DNA from: Cyclobacteriaceae bacterium
GTDB lineage: Bacteria > Bacteroidota > Bacteroidia > Cytophagales > Cyclobacteriaceae
Reading direction: 5' to 3'
Assembly: GCA_015492915.1 (NCBI GenBank)
Contig: WGED01000484.1
Span: 1-8,019 of the forward strand
DNA: 8,019 nt
Below, piece by piece: positions 1-7,058 of the stretch. Within the stretch, counting starts at the first letter, position 1, and each line of letters begins with the position of its first letter. The position numbers and the translations under genes were made by a program. The notes beneath the pieces are model-generated. The model was not told the origin of the DNA. It searched no databases and was given only the letters and a program-made list of their open reading frames with translations.

Positions 1-1470
1 CAACATATCTATATAATTAAATCATCGAAAGATGAGCAGGACCAAAAAATAAAAGACTGGAATGAAAGTTTTCGCAGATTTCTCGAATTACTCCTGACAA
101 GGCTGTCAGGTGATAAGGTTTCTGTAAATGAGGTATATTGTGAAGAACTTGACATCGAGTCTATTTATTCTCCTTTTACAGTATTAATCCCTTTAATATC
201 ACCTTCCCTTTTGGATTCTCCGGTTTTTAAAGAGGAGATCAAGATTTTTCATGAGAATGCTATCAACAAAGGGAAGAACAACATTTCATGGAATTCCAGA
301 ATTTTTAAGGTAGTACGTAAACCACAAGGCGGACATTTTCTGCTGGACTTTCTGAGTAATTCCACAAGCTACGACTTTTTTCATTATGATACGGCAAATG
401 ATGAGCTGGTCATATATGATGATTTTATCGGCCCCAGCTCAGAAAAAACTTTCTGGATGCGGTTATATGACCTCGCGTATGATATTTTCTCAGTTTTAGA
501 CAGTATCAAATCAGCAGAGGATGAAATTGCCAGTATAAGTCACGATATCAATGCAATAACCATATTTCTGGCTGAAGTCGGTTCTGATTTAAAGCCTCAC
601 CGTGACGCATTGAAAAGAGAATTGATGAGAAATGGATATAAAGTGCTTCCCGATAAAAACATGCCTCAAAATCTTGACCTTATAATGAAACAGGTCAAAA
701 AGGATTTGGCGGAGAGCAATATGTCCATTCATCTTGTAGGACCTGAGTATCCCAAAATCCGTGGCACCAATATGTCGTTGCTCGATCTGCAAAACAGGCT
801 TGCCTCGGAACACTTTGAGGAAGTGGAAAAGCTCGGAATAACAGATCGCCTCAATTTAGGGAGGGTAATGTGGATTTTGCCCGGTCTGAAAAATATAAGT
901 GTAAAGCAAAGGCTGTTTATCGAAAACCTCAGAAAGGATACGCTTTCAATGAGAAAAGCCGATCTGCTTGAAACTCCGCTGGAAGAACTAAAGGCCTTTG
1001 TGATCAAGAAAATTCAAGAGGGAGTTAGCGAGTACAACCGATTCTATAAGAAAGAAGAGGCTGAAAAAAGAAAGATTATATATTTAATATATGATAAATC
1101 GGAAGCCCAAAAATGTAAGAAAATCCACGATTATTTGATAAAAAGCGGGTACGATGTTATAACTTCAGATTTTGAAGGTACACCGGATGAGATCAGAATC
1201 AAGCATAACGATAGCCTGAAAAGATGTGATGCCACACTCATTTATTATGGCAATGATAATGAAGAGTGGATCAGAAGCAAGCAGAAGGATTTGATGAAAT
1301 CTCTCGGACTGGGAAGGGAAAAGCCGATCTTTCCTCAGGCTATTTTAGTCGAAAATTCATCACAACTCGAAGATATTCTTAATCCGGATAAAGAAGCTTT
1401 AATATTGCAAAATACAAAAAGATTCTCCGTAAAGGTAATAGAGCCATTTCTGGAAAAGCTAAAAGATTAA
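1..1470 (+). CDS. Multi-TIR-like domain protein, 5'-truncated by the window edge
   Basis: The reading frame is open from base 1, so 489 codons of a longer gene are visible. The TTG at 211 is not a convincing start because the protein fold runs through it. Three alpha/beta segments look TIR-like. The first (residues 1 to about 115) opens with strand HIYIIKSSKDE and has TVLIPLISPSLLDSPVFKEE, the TIR pattern of a strand ending in S-P followed by a helix with Glu (E78/E79), the position of the catalytic Glu in TIR NADases. The second (about 186-300) starts TIFLAEVGSDLKPHRDALK and contains IHLVGPEYP. The third (about 358-485) starts KIIYLIYDKSEA and contains CDATLIYYGNDNEEWIRSK and GLGREKPIF. A charged helix (about 340-357) links the last two. 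No signal peptide or membrane segment is visible, so the protein is probably cytoplasmic. It ends one base before the STAND gene, which implies co-translation and a shared role as effector or adaptor. Enzymatic activity is not shown; the domains could be protein-protein modules only. Confidence 0.8.
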   Translation, partial: QHIYIIKSSKDEQDQKIKDWNESFRRFLELLLTRLSGDKVSVNEVYCEELDIESIYSPFTVLIPLISPSLLDSPVFKEEIKIFHENAINKGKNNISWNSRIFKVVRKPQGGHFLLDFLSNSTSYDFFHYDTANDELVIYDDFIGPSSEKTFWMRLYDLAYDIFSVLDSIKSAEDEIASISHDINAITIFLAEVGSDLKPHRDALKRELMRNGYKVLPDKNMPQNLDLIMKQVKKDLAESNMSIHLVGPEYPKIRGTNMSLLDLQNRLASEHFEEVEKLGITDRLNLGRVMWILPGLKNISVKQRLFIENLRKDTLSMRKADLLETPLEELKAFVIKKIQEGVSEYNRFYKKEEAEKRKIIYLIYDKSEAQKCKKIHDYLIKSGYDVITSDFEGTPDEIRIKHNDSLKRCDATLIYYGNDNEEWIRSKQKDLMKSLGLGREKPIFPQAILVENSSQLEDILNPDKEALILQNTKRFSVKVIEPFLEKLKD

Positions 1471-1471
1471 T

Positions 1472-4400
1472 ATGATTCCGAAGGAGTTCGACATACTTGA
1501 ATCATTTAATGAAAAAGGGACGGAATTAATCAATCCTTTTCCGGGATTACGGCCTTTTACTTTCGAAGAGAGCCACCTCTTTTTTGGCAGGGAAGGCCAG
1601 AGTGATGAGGTGCTACTAAACTTGGCAAATCATAGATTTACTGCTGTAATCGGTGCGTCGGGCAGTGGTAAATCATCACTGATGTATTGCGGACTCATTC
1701 CTATCCTGTACGGTGGATTTATGACCGAGGCTGGCTCCGACTGGACGGTTATTGTGACCAGACCGGGTATAGCGCCTATCGAGAATCTCGCCGAATCCAT
1801 TCTGAGTAAGGACAAAAATTATATTACATCTCAGGATGATGAAAAGGTCATTGGTAAAAGGATGACTTCCACCATCCTCAGGAGTAGTTCTATGGGTTTG
1901 GTGGATGCGGTAAAGCAGCTTTCCAATGCCTCAACTACCAATGTTTTCCTTTTGGTTGATCAGTTTGAGGAACTTTTCAGGTATATAAAAACGGAGCAGG
2001 AAGAGGAAGCCTTTAATGAAGCGGCAGCATATGTCAACCTGCTCATTAAGTCTGTACACCAAACAGAGGTGCCTGTTTATGTTGCCCTTACAATGCGATC
2101 GGATTTTATTGGTGACTGCTCTCAATTTCCTGAACTCACACATATTATTAACAAGAGTCATTACCTGATTCCTCAAATGACCCGCGATCAGCAACGGTTG
2201 GCCATAGAAGGTCCGATTGCTGTGGGAGGAGGAAAAATCACCAAGAGGCTGGTGCAGCAATTGCTCAATGATCTGGGCAATAATGCCGACCAGTTGCCTG
2301 TAATGCAACACGCTTTAATGCGTACTTGGGATTATTGGGTAGCCAACAGGGAACCCGGCGAACCGATAGATCTCAGGCATTATATCGCAATAGGTAAAAT
2401 ACAGGAAGCACTTTCCCAACATGCCAACGAGGCTTACTCGGAGCTTGATAAAGATGAAAAAAGGGTTTGTGAAGTATTATTCAAGGCCCTTACTGAAAAG
2501 GGTGCCGATAATCAGGGAATACGAAGAGCAGTCAAACTTTCTGAAATTGAAGAGATATCAGGAGCCACTCAGGAAGATCTGATCAACGTAATTGAAAAAT
2601 TCAGAGAACCCGGCAGGTCTTTGCTGATGCCTCCTGCTGATGTTGCCCTTAATGCAAATTCAATTATTGAGATTTCTCATGAGAGTTTGATGAGGATTTG
2701 GCAGAGGTTGAAAAATTGGGTGGATGAAGAGGCTGAAGCAGCTCAATTATATAAGAGATTATCACATGCTGCTGAGATGTATCAGGTAGGCAAGGCAGGA
2801 CTATGGAGGCCACCTGATCTACAATTCGCACTCAACTGGAAAGAAAATCAAAAACCGACAGAATCCTGGGCACGCAGGTATGATCCTTATTTTGAGAGGG
2901 CGATGGTCTTTCTCGAGCAGAGTCAAAAGGCATATCAGAGTGAAAATAAAAGTAAAGAGTTACTCGCTAAAAGAAGGCAGCAAAGAACTAAAATGACCGC
3001 CATAATTTTAGGAGTGGCATTTATCATTGCCATAATGTTCTTTGTTTTTGGCTGGATCAAGAAGATTGATGCTGATAATCAGAGAGAACTGGCAGAGCAA
3101 AACAGGATTGAGGCGGAAAATAACGCAAGGCTTGCGGAAGAACGCCGATTGGAAGCCGAACGACAAAGCCAGATAGCTATCGAAAATGCCAGAGAGGCCG
3201 AACGTCAAAGAATACGAGCTGAATTAAACGCTGATAGTGCACTGTACCAGAAATCAATTGCCGAGCGACAAACTATACTTGCCAACCGACAGCGAAGGCT
3301 TGCACTTGAAAGAGAGCGTATAGCAGATTCATTAAGAGTAATTGCTCACCAGCAAAGTAAACTGGCACTGAGCGAAAGAGACAAGGCCAACCGTCTAAGG
3401 ATGATATCCATTGCCCAGTCCATGGCCGTGAAATCCTTGAATATCAATGACACTGACTTGAAAGCTTTGATGGCTTTTCAGGCCTATAGTTTCAACAAGG
3501 AATATGGCGGAAATGTATATGACAATTATATCTATGACGGATTATATTATGCCAAAAGAGACAAGCTGAAAGAGAGTACAGGAGTTGATCTTTACCGTTA
3601 TCAGGGCCACAAGGATATGATCAGGGCCATTGTGTACGATCCCAATGGCAAGGATTTTTATACTACAGGTAGCGATGGAAAGATTTTGAAATGGAATAAT
3701 GATGATTATTCATTCCAGACATTGTATCAACCGGCACGAAATTACATTAATTATGATATGAGGGTGAGTCCTGATGGTAAATGGTTAATTGTAGCCGGGG
3801 ATGCACCTTATATACTAGTTATAAATCTAAATACATTAAGTCCCATAAAAATTGAAGGCCATAATGGTCCGGTTACCAGGTTGATGTTCCTGCCTAATTC
3901 TGAGTATTTCCTTTCATATGGGATTCAGGACAGCACGCTGAGAATCAATGATTATGTAAACAGCAGTGAATTGATAAAATTCGACGACAGGTACACTGCC
4001 ATTTCATTAAGCAGGGATGGAAATGTACTTGTAGCAGGAAATGAAAAGGGTAGGCTGGATATCTGGAATACCAATAACATGGATAAGCTTGAGTCCATTG
4101 AAATTACTAACAGGCCGATTTATGCTATTGAATTCAGCCCTGACAATAAAATGATTGCAGTCGGTAATGAAGATGGGGTAGTTTACACAGGTGATGTTAT
4201 AGGGAGTGATCTGTTTTTCACAAGTTCTTTGGCGGGACAAAGGTCAAGAGTCAACAGCATCAGGTTCAGCCCGGATGGTAAATTAATGGCCACAGCGAGT
4301 CTCGACGGAACAGTACAATTGTGGGTTGTATCGAGGATGGATAAAATGCTGCCGGTAGCTTTTAAAGATCATGATGATTATGTATGGAGTATTGAATTCA

Positions 4401-4600
4401 GTGGTAGCAGTGATTATTTATTGGCGGGCACCAAGAATGGCGTTTTGAAGCTATGGCCTACAAAACCAGACTTGATGGCAAAAGATATCTGTAAGTATTT
4501 GATGCGGAATATGACTAAAAGAGAATGGGATAGATATGTTGGGGAAGATATTAATTATATAAAGACATGTGAGGCAGCAGGTGTAAGATCTTCGAAGTGA
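1472..4600 (+). CDS. Membrane-spanning nSTAND1 NTPase with C-terminal WD40 propeller
   Basis: This is a complete 1042-residue signal-transduction NTPase. The N-terminal STAND module (about 21-430) opens with NPFPGLRPF, a hallmark of nSTAND1, then the hhGRxxx motif FFGREGQ (38-43), Walker A GASGSGKSS (61-69), Walker B VFLLVDQFEELF (158-169) and a sensor-like MRSDFIGDC (208-216). A helical/winged-helix part follows, with QLPVMQHALMRTW near 274-286 and IEISHESLMRIW at 399-410. One hydrophobic helix (about 508-528) comes next, preceded by KRRQQRTK, then an Ala/Glu/Arg/Gln-rich coiled coil (about 535-650), the family's MAVKSL...DLKALMAFQAY helix, and seven WD40-type blades (about 705-997). The C-terminal tail has W-x2-YVG and YIKTC. 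Because the ATPase must be cytoplasmic, the coiled coil and propeller are predicted to be periplasmic. STAND proteins act as switches: ligand binding by the repeats drives ATP-dependent oligomerisation. ATG 1472 lies one base after the upstream stop, with no strong Shine-Dalgarno, as is normal in Bacteroidota. The ligand is unknown. Confidence 0.93.
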   Translation: MIPKEFDILESFNEKGTELINPFPGLRPFTFEESHLFFGREGQSDEVLLNLANHRFTAVIGASGSGKSSLMYCGLIPILYGGFMTEAGSDWTVIVTRPGIAPIENLAESILSKDKNYITSQDDEKVIGKRMTSTILRSSSMGLVDAVKQLSNASTTNVFLLVDQFEELFRYIKTEQEEEAFNEAAAYVNLLIKSVHQTEVPVYVALTMRSDFIGDCSQFPELTHIINKSHYLIPQMTRDQQRLAIEGPIAVGGGKITKRLVQQLLNDLGNNADQLPVMQHALMRTWDYWVANREPGEPIDLRHYIAIGKIQEALSQHANEAYSELDKDEKRVCEVLFKALTEKGADNQGIRRAVKLSEIEEISGATQEDLINVIEKFREPGRSLLMPPADVALNANSIIEISHESLMRIWQRLKNWVDEEAEAAQLYKRLSHAAEMYQVGKAGLWRPPDLQFALNWKENQKPTESWARRYDPYFERAMVFLEQSQKAYQSENKSKELLAKRRQQRTKMTAIILGVAFIIAIMFFVFGWIKKIDADNQRELAEQNRIEAENNARLAEERRLEAERQSQIAIENAREAERQRIRAELNADSALYQKSIAERQTILANRQRRLALERERIADSLRVIAHQQSKLALSERDKANRLRMISIAQSMAVKSLNINDTDLKALMAFQAYSFNKEYGGNVYDNYIYDGLYYAKRDKLKESTGVDLYRYQGHKDMIRAIVYDPNGKDFYTTGSDGKILKWNNDDYSFQTLYQPARNYINYDMRVSPDGKWLIVAGDAPYILVINLNTLSPIKIEGHNGPVTRLMFLPNSEYFLSYGIQDSTLRINDYVNSSELIKFDDRYTAISLSRDGNVLVAGNEKGRLDIWNTNNMDKLESIEITNRPIYAIEFSPDNKMIAVGNEDGVVYTGDVIGSDLFFTSSLAGQRSRVNSIRFSPDGKLMATASLDGTVQLWVVSRMDKMLPVAFKDHDDYVWSIEFSGSSDYLLAGTKNGVLKLWPTKPDLMAKDICKYLMRNMTKREWDRYVGEDINYIKTCEAAGVRSSK
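2993..3421 (+). other. Transmembrane helix and coiled-coil stalk of the STAND protein
   Basis: This segment encodes residues 508-650. A run of about 21 hydrophobic residues (MTAIILGVAFIIAIMFFVFG) follows a basic stretch, consistent with the positive-inside rule for a cytoplasmic N-terminal half. It is followed by roughly 110 residues rich in Ala, Glu, Arg and Gln with short recurring units such as LAEERRLEAER, AREAERQR and LALERERIA. That composition predicts a long continuous helix, probably a coiled coil joining the membrane anchor to the WD40 head. The topology is predicted from sequence only. Confidence 0.8.
3584..4462 (+). repeat. Seven WD40-type repeats (beta propeller)
   Basis: This stretch encodes residues about 705-997 in seven diverged units. 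Clear signatures are YQGHKDMIRAIVYDPNGK...GSDGKILKW (blade 1), IEGHNGPVTRLMFLPNS (blade 3), YAIEFSPDNKMIAVGNEDG (blade 5), VNSIRFSPDGKLMATASLDG...VQLW (blade 6) and DHDDYVWSIEFSGSSDYLL...VLKLW (blade 7). Blades 2 and 4 are weaker (VSPDGKWLIVAGD; AISLSRDGNVLVAGNEKGRLDIW). Seven units would close one propeller, which is the usual ligand- or protein-binding sensor at the C-terminus of STAND proteins. The blades have diverged, so this is not a recently duplicated DNA repeat. Confidence 0.85.
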
Positions 4601-4611
4601 TAAACTAAAGG

Positions 4612-5688
4612 ATGAGGAACTTTTTTATTTTTTTTCCACTACTCGTTTTTGCTACATCCGTTTCTGTTATGGGGCAGGATCAGTGTACTGTGGCATTGAA
4701 TGAAGCGGAAGATAAATATGATCAGGGCCGGTTGTATGAGATTCCTGAGTTGATCAATTCATGTTTGGAAGAGGGATTCACAGATGAAGAAAAGGTCCGT
4801 GCTTACAGGTTACTGACGCTCACCTGGTTATTTCTCAATTATTATGATAAGGCGGACAGTTCTTACCTTAAATTATTGAAGCTTTCACCCGAATATCACC
4901 CGAATGACGAGTTGGATCCGGTGGAATTAATTAATCATTCTAAAAAATTTACTACTGCGCCCATTTTTTATCTAACGCTCGGGAAAGCAGGATTTAATTT
5001 TTCTCATGCTAATGTTTTACTTGATTATAGCATTTCTCAATCCCGGAATAATACTGATAAGTACAAATCCCAGGCGGGATTTCTTGTTGGATTTGGGGCG
5101 GAAATGGTGATTTATCAAAACCTTCGCCTTGGAGCTGAACTGTTTATAACACAAAACAAGTTGAAATTGACAGACAGGCATTGGGATTTTTTGTCAACAA
5201 GTATTGACCTTGTTCATTTGTCTTTTTCGATACCAATAATGCTGAAATATAATTTTAAGTTGGGGAAGATCAATCCGTTTATTTCAGCAGGTGTAAGTCC
5301 TGACTTTTTGATCAGTGCTTCAGCTAAAAATATTGAAGGGAGTTACACGATAATTGGGGAGACTGGTCAATCAGAGGAGTTTCCGGTTCAGCCAAGACCT
5401 ACCATAAATACTACATCCATGAAAAACAAGTTTAATTATTCAATTTTGGCTGGCGGTGGGATTAATTACAAAATCGGACTTAACTACCTGGTATTCGAAT
5501 TACGCTATTCTCAGGGGATGTTGAATATGACAGATAAAAAGAATAGATGGAGAGAAGATGAAGATTTTCTAAAAGGGCGCTCTCTAAAATTTCCGGTAGG
5601 TCATGTGGATGATGATTTCAAAATAGGGAATATATCTTTTTTAGTAGGATTTATAAAGCCGTTGTATAAACCGAGAAAAATAAAGTGA
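4612..5688 (+). CDS. Outer-membrane beta-barrel protein with helical N-terminal domain (PorT-like)
   Basis: This is a 358-residue secreted protein. A signal peptide (1-21: FFIFFPLLVFA core, cleavage probably after VMG, before QDQC) is followed by a helical, TPR-like region (about 24-113). That region has LNEAEDKYDQGRLYEIPELI and a second helix pair ending in YYDKADSSYLKLLKLSPEY. The short motif LDPVELINHSKKF then leads into the barrel. Residues about 117-352 show alternating hydrophobic/polar strands with turns, for example AGFLVGFGAEMVIYQNLRLG, FSIPIMLKYNF, INPFISAGVSPDF, YSILAGGGINYKIGL and ISFLVGFIKP, as in PorT-like/OMP_b-brl barrels of 8-10 strands. Cys25 and Cys51 could form a disulfide. 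ATG 4612 follows the STAND stop by 11 bases, so the two genes are probably co-transcribed. The gene is not PorP/SprF as far as can be judged by eye. The substrate or partner is unknown. Confidence 0.83.
   Translation: MRNFFIFFPLLVFATSVSVMGQDQCTVALNEAEDKYDQGRLYEIPELINSCLEEGFTDEEKVRAYRLLTLTWLFLNYYDKADSSYLKLLKLSPEYHPNDELDPVELINHSKKFTTAPIFYLTLGKAGFNFSHANVLLDYSISQSRNNTDKYKSQAGFLVGFGAEMVIYQNLRLGAELFITQNKLKLTDRHWDFLSTSIDLVHLSFSIPIMLKYNFKLGKINPFISAGVSPDFLISASAKNIEGSYTIIGETGQSEEFPVQPRPTINTTSMKNKFNYSILAGGGINYKIGLNYLVFELRYSQGMLNMTDKKNRWREDEDFLKGRSLKFPVGHVDDDFKIGNISFLVGFIKPLYKPRKIK
5685..5688 (+). other. GTGA stop/start overlap between barrel and lipoprotein genes
   Basis: The TGA stop of the barrel gene (5686-5688) overlaps an in-frame GTG (5685-5687) of the downstream lipoprotein gene, forming GTGA. 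If used, it would couple translation of the two genes. In-frame ATG codons at 5706 and 5718 are competing starts that give a shorter, more ordinary lipoprotein signal peptide. Whichever start is used, the genes are adjacent enough to share a transcript. Confidence 0.45.
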
Positions 5689-5705
5689 AGAGCTCTGTAA
5701 ATTCC

Positions 5706-6968
5706 ATGTTAAATGACATGACATTTAAGCAATTTGTACTGATTGTGATAACACTGGGCGTTGCATTACTGTATTCTTGCGATACGACTAATAACGTGGA
5801 GCCGGAGCAGGGCAAAGTGTTTTTTAAATTATATGGTGGCAACGGATCTGAGGAGGGCCGGGATGTTATTGAACTTCCGGATGGAGGGTTTGTAATGGTG
5901 GGCTCAACCACTTCTAACTCTAATGGGGGTAAAGATGTGTATGTGGTACGTACTGACAATATTGGTAATCTGGTATGGCAGAGCAATTATGGGGGAGAGA
6001 AAGATGATGTGGGTAATTCTGTGATACTGGGGAGCAACAATACTTTATATGTTTGCGGCGAGTCTACTTTTACAGGTTTCGCAATAGAGCAGAAACGCGA
6101 TGTTTATGTGCTGAACATCAATATTGAAGATGGTACATTGATAGGTACAGAAAAAAAGTATGGTGCCGTATTCAGGGACGAATTTGGGAAAGACATTATT
6201 GAAATGGAAAATGGCAATTTCTTCATAACATCGACAATGCTGCACACAGATACATCAAAGTATTTTTTAATTGAGACTGACAATCAATTAGCGGCATTGC
6301 CGAACAGATTGAGATATATAGGCACAGAAAAAACAAATAATTTCAGTGCCAGATCATTTGAAGATCAGAATGCTATAAGCAATCCTTTCATTTGCTTTGG
6401 TTCAGTGTTGAGAACGGTAAATAGCGATCAGTCATATTGGTTCAGATCTTTTTTATACAGATCAAATAGTGATGGTACAATTACACCGGAATATTATGGC
6501 ACACAAAATAATAATGAGATATGCACTGATAGTTACAGGACCGCAGATGGTGGTTTCATACTTTCCGGATTTACTGATGAAAACGGAATACTCAATGAAT
6601 TAATAGTGAAAATCAATCGGTACCAACAGGAAGAATGGAGGCGAATTTATCCGAATGAATTTAATAAGGATATAGGAGAAACCAGTATTTTTCAAACTAA
6701 TGACGGGGGATACATAATCTCAACAACCATTAGATTGGATGATCCCCGAAAAACTGAAATAAGCCTGTTAAAAATAGATGCAACTGGGGAAGAAGAGTGG
6801 AGAAAAACTTTTGGCAGCGATGATGATGATAAAGCCTCTGGGGTTTTACAACTTGAGGACGGTAGTTATGTTGTAGTTGGGACCATAGGTTTTGATATTA
6901 ACACGGAATCACGTTCGAAAATGTGTTTGTTGAAAGTGAATCCTAACGGAGATTTAGTGCCTTTGTAA
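5706..6968 (+). CDS. Propeller-repeat lipoprotein (DGG/YGG repeats)
   Basis: From ATG 5706 the product is 420 residues. A lipoprotein signal (hydrophobic VLIVITLGVALL then LYSC, Cys25) predicts lipid anchoring in the envelope. GTG 5685 and ATG 5718 are alternative starts in the same frame; I chose 5706 because it keeps a normal-length n-region, but the sequence does not settle it. The mature part is about seven diverged repeats of the form YGG-x-x-D-D-x-G-x-(ELP)DGGF-x-x-x-G-x-(D)VYV-x-K-x-D-x-G-x-x-W. Examples are FKLYGGNGSEEGRDVIELPD with NIGNLVW, SNYGGEKDDVGNS, RTADGGFILSGFT, QTNDGGYIIST and KTFGSDDDDKASGV. This repeat type is common in Bacteroidota secreted proteins and is expected to fold as a beta propeller. 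No catalytic motif is visible, so a binding or scaffold role is likeliest. No lipoprotein-export motif of the K-D/E-D/E type is obvious after the Cys (it reads CDTTNN), so surface exposure is uncertain. Confidence 0.82.
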   Translation: MLNDMTFKQFVLIVITLGVALLYSCDTTNNVEPEQGKVFFKLYGGNGSEEGRDVIELPDGGFVMVGSTTSNSNGGKDVYVVRTDNIGNLVWQSNYGGEKDDVGNSVILGSNNTLYVCGESTFTGFAIEQKRDVYVLNINIEDGTLIGTEKKYGAVFRDEFGKDIIEMENGNFFITSTMLHTDTSKYFLIETDNQLAALPNRLRYIGTEKTNNFSARSFEDQNAISNPFICFGSVLRTVNSDQSYWFRSFLYRSNSDGTITPEYYGTQNNNEICTDSYRTADGGFILSGFTDENGILNELIVKINRYQQEEWRRIYPNEFNKDIGETSIFQTNDGGYIISTTIRLDDPRKTEISLLKIDATGEEEWRKTFGSDDDDKASGVLQLEDGSYVVVGTIGFDINTESRSKMCLLKVNPNGDLVPL

Positions 6969-7058
6969 TAATTTGGCAGTTTTTAAATTGGTTACAAATT
7001 TTTGAAAAGGCATATTCAATAATTGAAAGGGATACTTTAGTAGTTTTACCAGCTTTGG
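6969..7058 (+). other. 90-base intergenic gap, possible weak promoter
   Basis: This AT-rich spacer is the only gap longer than 11 bases in the window. It holds no ORF and no convincing terminator; an AAATTG...CAAATTT pairing near 6985-6999 is imperfect and lacks a GC stem. Two near matches to the Bacteroidota -7 element TAnnTTTG occur (TACTTTAG at 7033 and TAGTTTTA at 7041, one mismatch each). Neither has a TTTG-type -33 element at the expected spacing of about 20 bases; the TTTG at 7001 is too far upstream. The gap may separate transcription units, but the sequence does not prove it. Confidence 0.4.

Noticed and set aside
211..1470. TTG at 211 as the start of the first gene
   Set aside because: The frame is open from base 1 and the upstream 70 codons complete a TIR-like strand-helix pattern, so the true start lies before the window.
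1931..2311. Antisense 126-codon ORF inside the STAND gene
   Set aside because: It is a shadow of the ATPase core with its Walker B motif; its own translation shows no recognisable domain.
3074..3421. Coiled-coil region as a DNA tandem repeat
   Set aside because: The short Ala/Glu/Arg units are similar in composition but not in DNA sequence; they reflect a helical heptad pattern, not duplicated DNA.
4621..4635. T6-A-T8 tract just after the start of the barrel gene as a phase-variation switch
   Set aside because: The tract encodes Phe-Phe-Ile-Phe-Phe of a signal peptide in an AT-rich genome. Eight T is short for a contingency locus, and a similar T-rich stretch occurs in the adhesin signal peptide.
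5651..5986. Antisense 111-codon ORF across the barrel/lipoprotein junction
   Set aside because: It overlaps two well-supported + strand genes and encodes a Ser/Thr/Pro-rich sequence with no domain or signal peptide.
6978..7010. Possible terminator hairpin after the lipoprotein gene
   Set aside because: The inverted repeat is AT-only, imperfect and needs bulges; there is no GC stem followed by a T run.
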